From contig CALCHI010000423.1 of NCBI GenBank assembly GCA_937901285.1, positions 1 to 8,001 of the forward strand: DNA of 8,001 nucleotides. Reading direction: 5' to 3'. A model generated the notes under the pieces. The model was not told the origin of the DNA, did not search any database, and was given only the letters and a program-made list of their open reading frames with translations. Origin of the DNA: UBA8437 sp003445035 (GTDB taxonomy: Bacteria > Planctomycetota > Planctomycetia > Planctomycetales > Planctomycetaceae). A program made the position numbers and the translations under genes. Of the stretch, positions 1 through 5,856 are shown in pieces. Position 1 is the first letter of the stretch; each line of letters opens with the position of its first letter.

Positions 1-247
1 ACTCGCCACGAATAGAATCCGGAGCTTCGGGCTTCGGGGCGAATGTCTCGTGCTGTGACGGCCCACCAGCCTGAAAGATAAAAACCACCGACTTGGCAGT
101 TCCGCGACTGGGAGCTTCGGCTGCCTGTGACTCCATCCGCAACAGGTCGCCCAAACCGGCGCCGAACAACCCCAGCCCACCCACCTGCAGCAATTCCCGC
201 CGTCCCAACAATGGGTGGTCACTCGGCTGACAGCCGTGCCGTTGCAT
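1..247 (-). CDS. DUF1501 family protein, N-terminal part (cut by left window edge)
   Basis: Reading the minus strand from the ATG at 247 gives 82 open residues that run off the window. Residues 17-38 form a Tat-like leader: twin arginine R17-R18, then a Gly/Leu-rich stretch (LQVGGLGLFGAGLGDLL). Next comes the block KSVVFIFQAGGPSQHETF and then a KPEAPDSIRGE segment, which is the hallmark start of DUF1501 proteins, relatives of the sulfatase/alkaline phosphatase fold that are numerous in Planctomycetes. The start is supported by a GGAGG Shine-Dalgarno site at 256-260, 8 bases upstream. The leader predicts export by the Tat route. Biochemical function is unknown for the family; the metal-binding C-terminal part lies outside the window. 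In this phylum DUF1501 genes often sit beside DUF1549/DUF1553 cytochrome-type genes, but the upstream neighbour here is a divergent DHOR gene. It differs clearly from the DUF1501 at 4450-5844 (QAGGPSQHETF against LWGGPSQLDMW), so the two are not a recent duplication. Family call is confident; role is not. Confidence 0.88.
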   Translation of the reverse strand, partial: MQRHGCQPSDHPLLGRRELLQVGGLGLFGAGLGDLLRMESQAAEAPSRGTAKSVVFIFQAGGPSQHETFAPKPEAPDSIRGE

Positions 248-287
248 CCTCACCACCTCCAATGCGTGAAAACGTCCGCTGCAGTCT

Positions 288-306
288 ATTGTATCGGCCG
301 TGCCGA
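288..306 (-). promoter_or_regulatory. Putative -10 box and adjacent inverted repeat upstream of the left DUF1501 gene
   Basis: On the minus strand TACAAT (288-293) matches the sigma-70 -10 consensus at 5 of 6 positions and would start transcription about 34 bases before the ATG at 247. No convincing -35 box lies at 16-18 bp. Directly upstream is a perfect 5-bp inverted repeat with a 3-base centre, TCGGC-CGT-GCCGA (294-306 on the plus strand), in the place where a repressor or activator could act. The rest of the 248-384 gap shows no gene. This rests on pattern matching only, and planctomycete promoters are poorly defined. Confidence 0.25.
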
Positions 307-345
307 CACCGCAAGGCAATTCCGGATTGTCAGGCCGTCAACACT

Positions 346-374
346 TTGTCCGTCGAATTCCCAGCAGGTATAAA
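346..374 (+). promoter_or_regulatory. Sigma-70-like promoter candidate for the di-heme oxidoreductase gene
   Basis: TTGTCC (346-351) and TATAAA (369-374) are separated by exactly 17 bp and match the -35/-10 consensus at 4 of 6 and 5 of 6 positions. Transcription would start near 381, only about 4 bases before the ATG at 385. The -10 box overlaps the Shine-Dalgarno-like AAGGGA (373-378), so the two cannot both work on the same transcript: either the mRNA is nearly leaderless, or this match is fortuitous and the real promoter lies further upstream. Confidence 0.35.
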
Positions 375-384
375 GGGATTCGCA

Positions 385-2304
385 ATGAATCACACGCCCT
401 CCAAGTGGCTGATCCGCCTGGGTGCCGCTGTCCTGCTGACGACGGCACCGTGTGCCACGGTATCCGGGGCCGCCGAACCTCGGTCCGCAGCGATCGTCCC
501 GCTATTTGACCGCAACACCGTGCGGGAACCCGATACCACGGTCCAGACCTCCGACGCAATGATCACCCGGATTGCTGATCGCGTGCGAGACCGGCACGCT
601 CGAGAACCGGGTGCCTACGACCACTTTCTCAGTTGGTACTGGGAACAACGCACCGTGACAATCGAGCTGGTTGACCGTGTGGCCAAAGGGGGCACCGGGA
701 TGGTGATCAACATCACCTCGTTGGCCCCGCTCAACAAGCCCGACTTCCGCTGTTTCTTTCGTGGGATCAACACCCCGGCCGAATATCACCACAATGTCGC
801 CACCCGCGAAGTGGCTCCACTTCGCTACACCACCACGATCACCTTCAACAATCTGACCGGTCGTCCCCTGGCAGTTGGGGATCGAATGGAATTCGAGTTC
901 AGCCCGTTCCTGGTCGCTCCCCGGGCCGGACGCAAGAACTACTACGGTACGGCCATGTTGTATGTCGTCGGCCGAGGAATCGTGCCGTGGCACGGTGTGG
1001 GAGAACGACTGCAATCCGAGCCGCTGCCCGAATCCGCCTGGCTGGGTGGCCGCACCACGCTTCCCTACCAGTATTCGAAGGAGCCCACCGAACGGTTCAA
1101 GCAGATGGCCGGCAACATGGCTCCGGCCAGCGCTCAGAAATTCATGCTCGGACGCCGCCTGCACCACACCGACTTCGGCACCGGCGCCCACTCCGACCAA
1201 CCCAACCCGATCTTTTCGGCACAGGCCGACAAACTGGGGCCCCGATTTGTGGCCCGAAGCTGCATCGCCTGCCACGTCAACAACGGCCGTGCACTCGCAC
1301 CAAAGATCGGATCCCCCATGTACCAGACGGTGGTCAAGGTGGCCGCCGATGCTGACGGCACCCCGCATCCGCAACTGGGAACAGCCCTGCAACCACAAGC
1401 CACAACTGAACGGCCGGAAGCCATCGCTACGATCAGCGACTACCAGACGATCCGGGGCACCTTCGCCGACGGCACACCGTACACTCTTCGCAAGCCCCGA
1501 TATTCCTTCCAGGGGGTTGTCCCCAAGCATTTCTCGGTCCGTCTGACGCCACAACTGGTCGGACTGGGCCTGCTGGAATCGATCAGCGAATCCACGATCA
1601 TTGCCGGAGCCGACCCCACAGACACGAACAACGACGGGATCTCGGGCCGCATCCGCACCGTGATGGATCCGGAGACCGACCAGTTGAGGTTGGGCCGATT
1701 CGGTTACAAGGCTGGGCAGGCCCGCATCCGGCACCAGATCGCCGCCGCGTTCAACAGCGACATGGGAGTCCTCTCAGGAGTCTATTCTCGACCCGATGGA
1801 GAACCCGAATCCGGGTCCGTCGAGATCGAAGCGACCCACCTCGAACAGCTCAACCGCTACCTCTCCACGCTCGGCATCAGCGCCCGTCGCAACCTCGACG
1901 ACCCGGTTGTCCTACGCGGCGAGCAACTGTTCGCCGCCTCCGGATGTGCCACGTGTCATACTCCACGGATGAAAACCGGCGGCTTTCATCCGTTGGCTGA
2001 ACTCCGCAACCAGTCCATCCAGCCCTACACCGACCTGCTGCTCCATGACATGGGGCCGGGCCTGGCCGACAACCTCGGCGAGGGTTCGGCAACCGGAGCC
2101 GAATGGCGAACTCCGCCGCTGTGGAGCATCGGGTTGACACGTGGAGTCAGTGGAGGCGAAGCGTACCTGCACGACGGACGTGCCCGCAGCCTGTCCGAAG
2201 CCATCCTCTGGCACGGCGGCGAGGGCGACGCCGCGCGGGATGCGTTCCGGAAGTTGAGCCACGGCGATCGCAAATCACTGATTGCGTTTCTGCAATCTCT
2301 CTGA
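385..2304 (+). CDS. Secreted di-heme oxidoreductase of the DHOR (DUF1111) family
   Basis: The product has 639 residues. Residues 1-30 are a Sec-like signal peptide (basic start, LIRLGAAVLLTTA core, AxA-type cut near 28-30). Two c-type heme sites are visible: C293-x-x-C296-H297 and C521-x-x-C524-H525. The C-terminal part carries the characteristic blocks LLLHDMGPGL (H554, M556), EWRTPPLW (573-580), LHDGRAR (595-601) and ILWHGGE (607-613), as in DHOR proteins related to MauG and bacterial cytochrome c peroxidases. DTNNDG (413-418) resembles a calcium-binding loop. By analogy it would work in the periplasm as a peroxidase or redox enzyme; the true substrate is unknown. The open frame extends upstream to 127, but that stretch overlaps the left DUF1501 gene and lacks a signal peptide, so 385 is the preferred start, with AAGGGA at 373-378. 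About 260 residues between the signal peptide and the first heme site match nothing I recognise; family members are often shorter. The next gene starts 57 bp downstream on the same strand. Confidence 0.9.
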   Translation: MNHTPSKWLIRLGAAVLLTTAPCATVSGAAEPRSAAIVPLFDRNTVREPDTTVQTSDAMITRIADRVRDRHAREPGAYDHFLSWYWEQRTVTIELVDRVAKGGTGMVINITSLAPLNKPDFRCFFRGINTPAEYHHNVATREVAPLRYTTTITFNNLTGRPLAVGDRMEFEFSPFLVAPRAGRKNYYGTAMLYVVGRGIVPWHGVGERLQSEPLPESAWLGGRTTLPYQYSKEPTERFKQMAGNMAPASAQKFMLGRRLHHTDFGTGAHSDQPNPIFSAQADKLGPRFVARSCIACHVNNGRALAPKIGSPMYQTVVKVAADADGTPHPQLGTALQPQATTERPEAIATISDYQTIRGTFADGTPYTLRKPRYSFQGVVPKHFSVRLTPQLVGLGLLESISESTIIAGADPTDTNNDGISGRIRTVMDPETDQLRLGRFGYKAGQARIRHQIAAAFNSDMGVLSGVYSRPDGEPESGSVEIEATHLEQLNRYLSTLGISARRNLDDPVVLRGEQLFAASGCATCHTPRMKTGGFHPLAELRNQSIQPYTDLLLHDMGPGLADNLGEGSATGAEWRTPPLWSIGLTRGVSGGEAYLHDGRARSLSEAILWHGGEGDAARDAFRKLSHGDRKSLIAFLQSL

Positions 2305-2361
2305 CCCTTTTGCTTCTCACACGAGACACATCCGCTCCAGTGGCGTTGCAGGAGAGACACC

Positions 2362-3141
2362 ATGAGCCTGGCCGAACCCGCTGTCCCTCAGTCGCTGGCC
2401 AATTCCGGCGTGTCCCCGGAAGAGTGGGCACTCCGGGTGCGACTGGCGTCCGCCTACCACGTGGTCGAGCACCTGGGATGGACCGAATCGATCTATGGAC
2501 ACATCACTCTGAAGGTGCCGGGCCCGGAACGACACTTTCTGATCAACCCCTATGGGCTGCGTTATGACGAGGTCACCGCTGAGAACCTGGTAAAGATCGA
2601 CCTGGACGGCCAGCCGGTCGGCCCGACATCGCACGCGGTCAACGTCGCCGGATACGTGATTCACAGCGCCGTCCACGAAGCACGGGACGACCTGGCCTGC
2701 GTGTTCCACACCCACACCACCGCCGGCATGGCTGTCGCCGCGCAGGCCGACGGACTGTTGCCCATCAGCATCCACGCCAGCGGGTTCTTCGAACGGATCG
2801 GGTACCACGATTATGAGGGACCCAGCCTGGACGGGAACGAGAAGACCCGGCTGGTCGAATCCCTGGGCGAACACAAGGTCCTGATCCTGAAAAACCACGG
2901 ACTGCTTGCTGCGGGAACCACTCTCGAAGAAGCCTTCATCTTCATGTTCCGGCTGCAGCGAGCCTGTGAAATCCAGGTTGCGGCCCGGGCCGGGGGAGCC
3001 GAGCTGGTGATTCCCGACAAGGCGACCTGCCGGGCAGCCGCCGAGATGGTCGAACGGTTCCTTGCCGGGAACGAAGGCTACGGAGTGGGGAAGTTGGAAT
3101 TCGACGCCTGGGTGCGACTGGTCGACGGCCACGACCAATGA
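2362..3141 (+). CDS. Class II aldolase/adducin family protein
   Basis: The 259-residue product is predicted cytoplasmic, without signal peptide or membrane segment. It shows the adducin-head version of the class II aldolase fold: YGHITLKVPG (about 49-58), FLINPYGLRYDEVTAENLVKIDLDG (about 63-87, described here by its key words INPYG and VKIDLDG), then YVIHSAVHEAR (98-108). The zinc ligands expected for the family are present: H116 and H118 in VFHTHT, and H179 in KNHGLL. At the position of the catalytic Glu73 of E. coli L-fuculose-phosphate aldolase my manual alignment places Gly97, as in other adducin-like members, so sugar-phosphate aldolase activity should not be assumed. The ATG is preceded by a strong AGGAGA (2350-2355) six bases upstream. 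It follows the DHOR gene by 57 bp with no terminator-like hairpin between, so co-transcription is likely. It ends 4 bp from the stop of the opposite-strand propeller gene. Substrate unknown; family call firm. Confidence 0.9.
   Translation: MSLAEPAVPQSLANSGVSPEEWALRVRLASAYHVVEHLGWTESIYGHITLKVPGPERHFLINPYGLRYDEVTAENLVKIDLDGQPVGPTSHAVNVAGYVIHSAVHEARDDLACVFHTHTTAGMAVAAQADGLLPISIHASGFFERIGYHDYEGPSLDGNEKTRLVESLGEHKVLILKNHGLLAAGTTLEEAFIFMFRLQRACEIQVAARAGGAELVIPDKATCRAAAEMVERFLAGNEGYGVGKLEFDAWVRLVDGHDQ
3119..3137. terminator. Short inverted repeat at the convergent end of the aldolase and propeller genes
   Basis: TGGTCG (3119-3124) and CGACCA (3132-3137) form a perfect 6-bp stem with a 7-base loop. 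It ends immediately before the aldolase stop codon (3139-3141) and lies 8 bases past the stop of the minus-strand propeller gene (3146-3148). It could fold in transcripts from either direction. Neither side has a U-tract, so it is not a classical intrinsic terminator, and part of it is coding sequence. The role as a bidirectional terminator is inferred from position only. Confidence 0.25.
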
Positions 3142-3145
3142 TCTG

Positions 3146-4297
3146 TTACTGCCGGTTCTCAGGCGAAGCCTCCATCAGTCCGATGGCACTCGGAGCGTAC
3201 TGCTTCCCCGACAATGGCTTGTGGCCTTCGGCCCCGTACCAGATTCGCAGCCGGTCCTTGATCACGATCAGCTTCGACGGGTGGACAGAGTGGTTGTTCC
3301 CCTTCTTCCCGTTGGCTGACCCAAAGTTGTCTGGTGGGGCGGGTCCCAGAACAGGTTTCCCCCCCAGGGCCGGCTTCCAGCGAATTCCGTCACGGCTGGT
3401 TGCGGCGAACATCGTCCACAGGGAACCACCAGTCGGAACATCAACGATCGTGTTGTAGTACATCAGGTACCGACTGCCGTCGAAGTGCACCGAGGGTCCC
3501 AGTTGCTTCGGGCCAGCCAGCCCCGGCAGCGAATCCCCGCCATTTTTCTTGGTCCAACGGACTCCATCGGGGCTGGTGGCCAGCCCGATCGTGTGTTTGC
3601 CGTTGTAGGCGCCGTACCACATCACGAACTCGGTTCCCCGGCGGATCACGTGCATCCCGGTGGCCTGTACCGAATCGATCGAGCCTTTCTTACCGACCGT
3701 CATCACCGGCCGCCCCTTGTTGGCGCGAACCCAGCGAATCCCGTCGCGACTGATAGCCAGGCCGACCTGTTCAACCCGCACGTGTGCCGGCCCGTCGCCG
3801 ACGTCCTTTCCGGCCCGTCCATCAATGCCGCCGTACCACATCAGGAACCGATCCTTTACACGCAGCACGAACGGATGAGCAATTCCACAGTCGTCGAACG
3901 CCCCCTCGGGGCCATAGTCCAGGACCGGCCGGCCACCGTTGGCGACCTTCCAGCCAATTCCGTCGGTGCTGGTGAACAGGCCAATGCGTTCGTCGAACCC
4001 GTAGGGGATTCTCGGGTCTTTGGTTCGACTCATCCCGACAAACCACATCCGGTAGGTCGTCCCGTCATAGTCGACAGTGGGGGACCCAACCGAGTGGTCG
4101 TACCACTTCGAATTGCTGTCGGGAAACACGGCGGCCGCACCCGCCGCCTTGCCAGCAATCCTCCGAAACGAACTCCTCAACACCGTATCCACCGAAACGG
4201 TCGGTTCCCCCGCAGGAATCCCATCGGCAACCACCAGGCAGGTCACCCCACAGACGATCGAACCAAAAACGTGTCGCAGGGCGAAGGGCGGTTTCAT
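3146..4297 (-). CDS. Secreted five-bladed beta-propeller protein, glycosidase-like (GH32/43 superfamily type)
   Basis: The product has 383 residues. Residues 1-30 form a Sec-like signal peptide (MKPPFALRHVFGSIVC, cut near 26-30). The rest is built of five repeated blades, each with a hydrophobic-MWYG-like strand: RMWFVG (83-88), LMWYGG (152-157), VMWYGA (225-230), LMYYN (278-282) and RIWYGA (351-356). Four blades also carry an S-x-DG-(I/V)-x-W turn at 110-116, 183-189, 242-248 and 301-307, followed by G-x-PVL/M-like strands. This pattern is seen in predicted glycosyl hydrolases of the arabinanase/levansucrase/invertase fold. Acidic residues head blades 1-3 (D67, D135/D136, D208), but I see no acid in the equivalent place of blade 4 (GPKQLGPSV), so catalysis is uncertain; it could be an inactive binding protein. 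The open frame extends upstream to 4645, but the signal peptide begins at the ATG at 4297, which fixes the start. No good Shine-Dalgarno site is visible. It is divergent from the second DUF1501 gene and convergent with the aldolase. Confidence 0.78.
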   Translation of the reverse strand: MKPPFALRHVFGSIVCGVTCLVVADGIPAGEPTVSVDTVLRSSFRRIAGKAAGAAAVFPDSNSKWYDHSVGSPTVDYDGTTYRMWFVGMSRTKDPRIPYGFDERIGLFTSTDGIGWKVANGGRPVLDYGPEGAFDDCGIAHPFVLRVKDRFLMWYGGIDGRAGKDVGDGPAHVRVEQVGLAISRDGIRWVRANKGRPVMTVGKKGSIDSVQATGMHVIRRGTEFVMWYGAYNGKHTIGLATSPDGVRWTKKNGGDSLPGLAGPKQLGPSVHFDGSRYLMYYNTIVDVPTGGSLWTMFAATSRDGIRWKPALGGKPVLGPAPPDNFGSANGKKGNNHSVHPSKLIVIKDRLRIWYGAEGHKPLSGKQYAPSAIGLMEASPENRQ

Positions 4298-4327
4298 GTT
4301 GCACCGATTGGTGGAAAAATTTTGACA

Positions 4328-4342
4328 GACCGCAGAGCGGTC
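4328..4342. repeat. Perfect inverted repeat GACCGC-AGA-GCGGTC, possible operator
   Basis: Two 6-bp arms (4328-4333 and 4337-4342) flank a 3-base centre in the 152-bp space between the divergent propeller and DUF1501 genes. The repeat covers the start site predicted for the minus-strand promoter (about 4338), a usual place for a repressor site. Read on the plus strand it is followed by GTTTTCT, so a weak intrinsic terminator stopping antisense transcription out of the propeller gene is an alternative. The structure is seen directly; its function is inferred. Confidence 0.4.
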
Positions 4343-4344
4343 GT

Positions 4345-4373
4345 TTTCTACGAACCGGCAACACACGTGGCAA
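4345..4373 (-). promoter_or_regulatory. Sigma-70-like promoter candidate for the propeller gene
   Basis: On the minus strand TTGCCA (4368-4373) and TAGAAA (4345-4350) are spaced by exactly 17 bp and match the -35/-10 consensus at 5 of 6 and 4 of 6 positions. The expected start near 4338 gives a 5' leader of about 40 bases before the ATG at 4297 and lies inside the inverted repeat at 4328-4342. No equally good promoter is visible for the plus-strand DUF1501 gene; TATATC at 4389-4394 is a lone -10 candidate for it, without a -35 box. Confidence 0.3.
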
Positions 4374-4449
4374 CCGGCCGCAAACCAGTATATCCTCCAC
4401 CGTCGGTCCGTCCCCGTGCCACGACGTGTTCTTTGCCCCAGGTCGTAAC

Positions 4450-5844
4450 ATGTTGACAATTCGCGGGCCGGCCTGGCCACACGAACCGGACCAACGGCGT
4501 CGCGAGTTCCTGACGCTTGGTGGCCTGGGTGCACTCGGGCTGTCGCTTCCTTCGCTGCTACAGGCGACACCGGAGTTGACGACAGGTCCCGGTTTTGGCC
4601 GGGCCAAACGGTGTCTGCTCGTCTTCCTGTGGGGTGGCCCCTCACAGCTGGACATGTGGGACATGAAGCCGACCGCTCCCAAGGAGATCCGTGGCCCGCT
4701 CTCGCCCATCACCACCAATGTGAGCGGCATCCAGGTCAGCGAATTGCTTCCGCAAACGGCGCGTCTGGCTGATCACTACAAGATCATCCGCTCGGTGATG
4801 CACCATCACAACGAGCACTCGGCAGCGGTGTCGACGATGGCCACCGGCACCCCGTACCCCAAGAAGACCAGTGAACCGGTCGCAGCCTCTGCCGACGATC
4901 ACCCGCACCTGGGCTCGATCCGTGCCTTCTGGCGAGGCTGGCAGGACGGTGTGCCGCCCTTCGTGCAACTGCCCAAAATCCTGGGCCCACCCGGTTATCC
5001 ACGTTGGCCGGGCCAGAACGCCGGGTTCCTGGGACGACGTTTTGACCCGCTGCTGGTCGATGGCCACAAGGAAACCGCCCGGTTCCGTCTGCCCGAGATC
5101 GACCTTCCCGCCGACGTCTCGACTCGTCGGCTCGATGATCGCCGACTGCTGCTGGACCGGCTCGACCGGGTGTTCCGGATCGCCGAGGCCGACCCCCGCC
5201 TCGACGACGTCGACATCTCCTACCGCCAGGCGTTCGACCTGATCCGCTCACCTCGAATCAGCCGTGCCGTCGACCTCGACCGCGAATCCGATGCGACCCG
5301 AAATCTCTACGGCCGCCACCTCTTCGGACAGGGCTTGTTGACCTCCAGGCGGCTGCTCGAGGCCGGCGTCCCGCTGGTGACCCAATACTGGATCGACCCC
5401 AAGCCGGCCGGAGCCGGTGGCGGAGAGTACGACTCACACGGCCGGATCTACCACCACTATCCCAAACGGCTGGTCCCGCCAACCGACAAGGCCCTGGCCG
5501 CCCTGTTCATCGACCTTCGACAACGGGGCCTGCTCGATGAGACGCTGGTGGTGGTGATGGGGGAGTTCGGTCGCACACCCAAAATCAACAAGAACGCCGG
5601 TCGCGATCACTGGGCCCAGTGCCAGTCGATCCTGTTGGCCGGGGCGGGAATCACCGGAGGCAGTGTCCTGGGGTCCTCGGACAAGATCGCCGCCTACCCC
5701 GCTTCGCACCACATCCGCTCGATCGACCTGGCACAGACAATCCTGCACCTGCTGGGTGTCCCCTCCAACCTGCAATTGCACGACTCGCGGGACCGGTCGA
5801 TTCCTGCCTGCCGCGGCACGGTGATCCCAGAATTGTTCGCCTGA
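4450..5844 (+). CDS. DUF1501 family protein with Tat-type leader
   Basis: This complete 464-residue protein has a Tat leader at 16-39: RRREFL (twin arginine, then Phe-Leu) and a LTLGGLGALGLSLPSLL hydrophobic core. The DUF1501 hallmarks follow: FLWGGPSQLDMWDMKP (59-74), PKEIRGPL, a His-rich MHHHNEH segment (118-123), EYDSHGR in the second half, and MGEFGRTPKINKNAGRDHW (370-388), the conserved acidic/His block that resembles metal ligands of the alkaline phosphatase/sulfatase fold. It ends with the usual IDLAQTILHLLGV segment. Export as a folded protein is expected; the reaction is not known for the family. The frame opens at a GTG at 4426, but the ATG at 4450 is preferred because AGG (4440-4442) lies 7 bases upstream and it keeps a normal leader length. 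It stands alone on its strand, without a DUF1549/DUF1553 partner, and ends 12 bp from the convergent TAXI gene. Confidence 0.9.
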   Translation: MLTIRGPAWPHEPDQRRREFLTLGGLGALGLSLPSLLQATPELTTGPGFGRAKRCLLVFLWGGPSQLDMWDMKPTAPKEIRGPLSPITTNVSGIQVSELLPQTARLADHYKIIRSVMHHHNEHSAAVSTMATGTPYPKKTSEPVAASADDHPHLGSIRAFWRGWQDGVPPFVQLPKILGPPGYPRWPGQNAGFLGRRFDPLLVDGHKETARFRLPEIDLPADVSTRRLDDRRLLLDRLDRVFRIAEADPRLDDVDISYRQAFDLIRSPRISRAVDLDRESDATRNLYGRHLFGQGLLTSRRLLEAGVPLVTQYWIDPKPAGAGGGEYDSHGRIYHHYPKRLVPPTDKALAALFIDLRQRGLLDETLVVVMGEFGRTPKINKNAGRDHWAQCQSILLAGAGITGGSVLGSSDKIAAYPASHHIRSIDLAQTILHLLGVPSNLQLHDSRDRSIPACRGTVIPELFA

Positions 5845-5856
5845 TCCGAACCAGGC
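5839..5856. terminator. Short inverted repeat across the convergent end of the DUF1501 and TAXI genes
   Basis: GCCTG (5839-5843) and CAGGC (5852-5856) form a 5-bp stem with an 8-base loop that fills the whole space between the two stop codons: the DUF1501 stop is 5842-5844 and the TAXI stop 5857-5859. No U-tract follows in either direction. By position it mirrors the hairpin at 3119-3137. With only 5 bp it could be chance, and a role in ending both transcripts is inference. Confidence 0.2.

Noticed and set aside
127..384. Upstream in-frame extension of the DHOR gene (86 codons)
   Set aside because: It overlaps the opposite-strand DUF1501 leader and would bury the signal peptide that begins at the ATG at 385.
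502..1734. 410-codon open frame antisense to the DHOR gene
   Set aside because: Its translation has no recognisable domain and it lies wholly under a well-supported gene; long antisense frames are common in GC-rich DNA.
2317..3138. 273-codon open frame antisense to nearly the whole aldolase gene
   Set aside because: It mirrors the codon pattern of the aldolase and has no motif, leader or ribosome binding site I could support.
4301..4313. CACC-GATT-GGTG stem before the propeller start codon as a translational control element
   Set aside because: Only 4 bp of pairing with no visible Shine-Dalgarno site to hide; likely chance.
4322..4350. TTGACA (4322-4327) as -35 box for the plus-strand DUF1501 gene
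   Set aside because: The -35 hexamer is perfect, but the hexamer 17 bp downstream (TTTCTA) is a poor -10 box and the distance to the start codon is long.
4368..4382. TGGCA...GCA resembling a sigma-54 promoter
   Set aside because: The GG and GC elements are one base too close for the -24/-12 spacing.
3485..4456. 323-codon plus-strand open frame over the propeller gene
   Set aside because: Proline/arginine-rich translation without domains, antisense to a gene with a signal peptide and regular repeats.
4298..4645. Upstream in-frame extension of the propeller gene
   Set aside because: It runs through the divergent control region into the DUF1501 gene, and the signal peptide starts at 4297.
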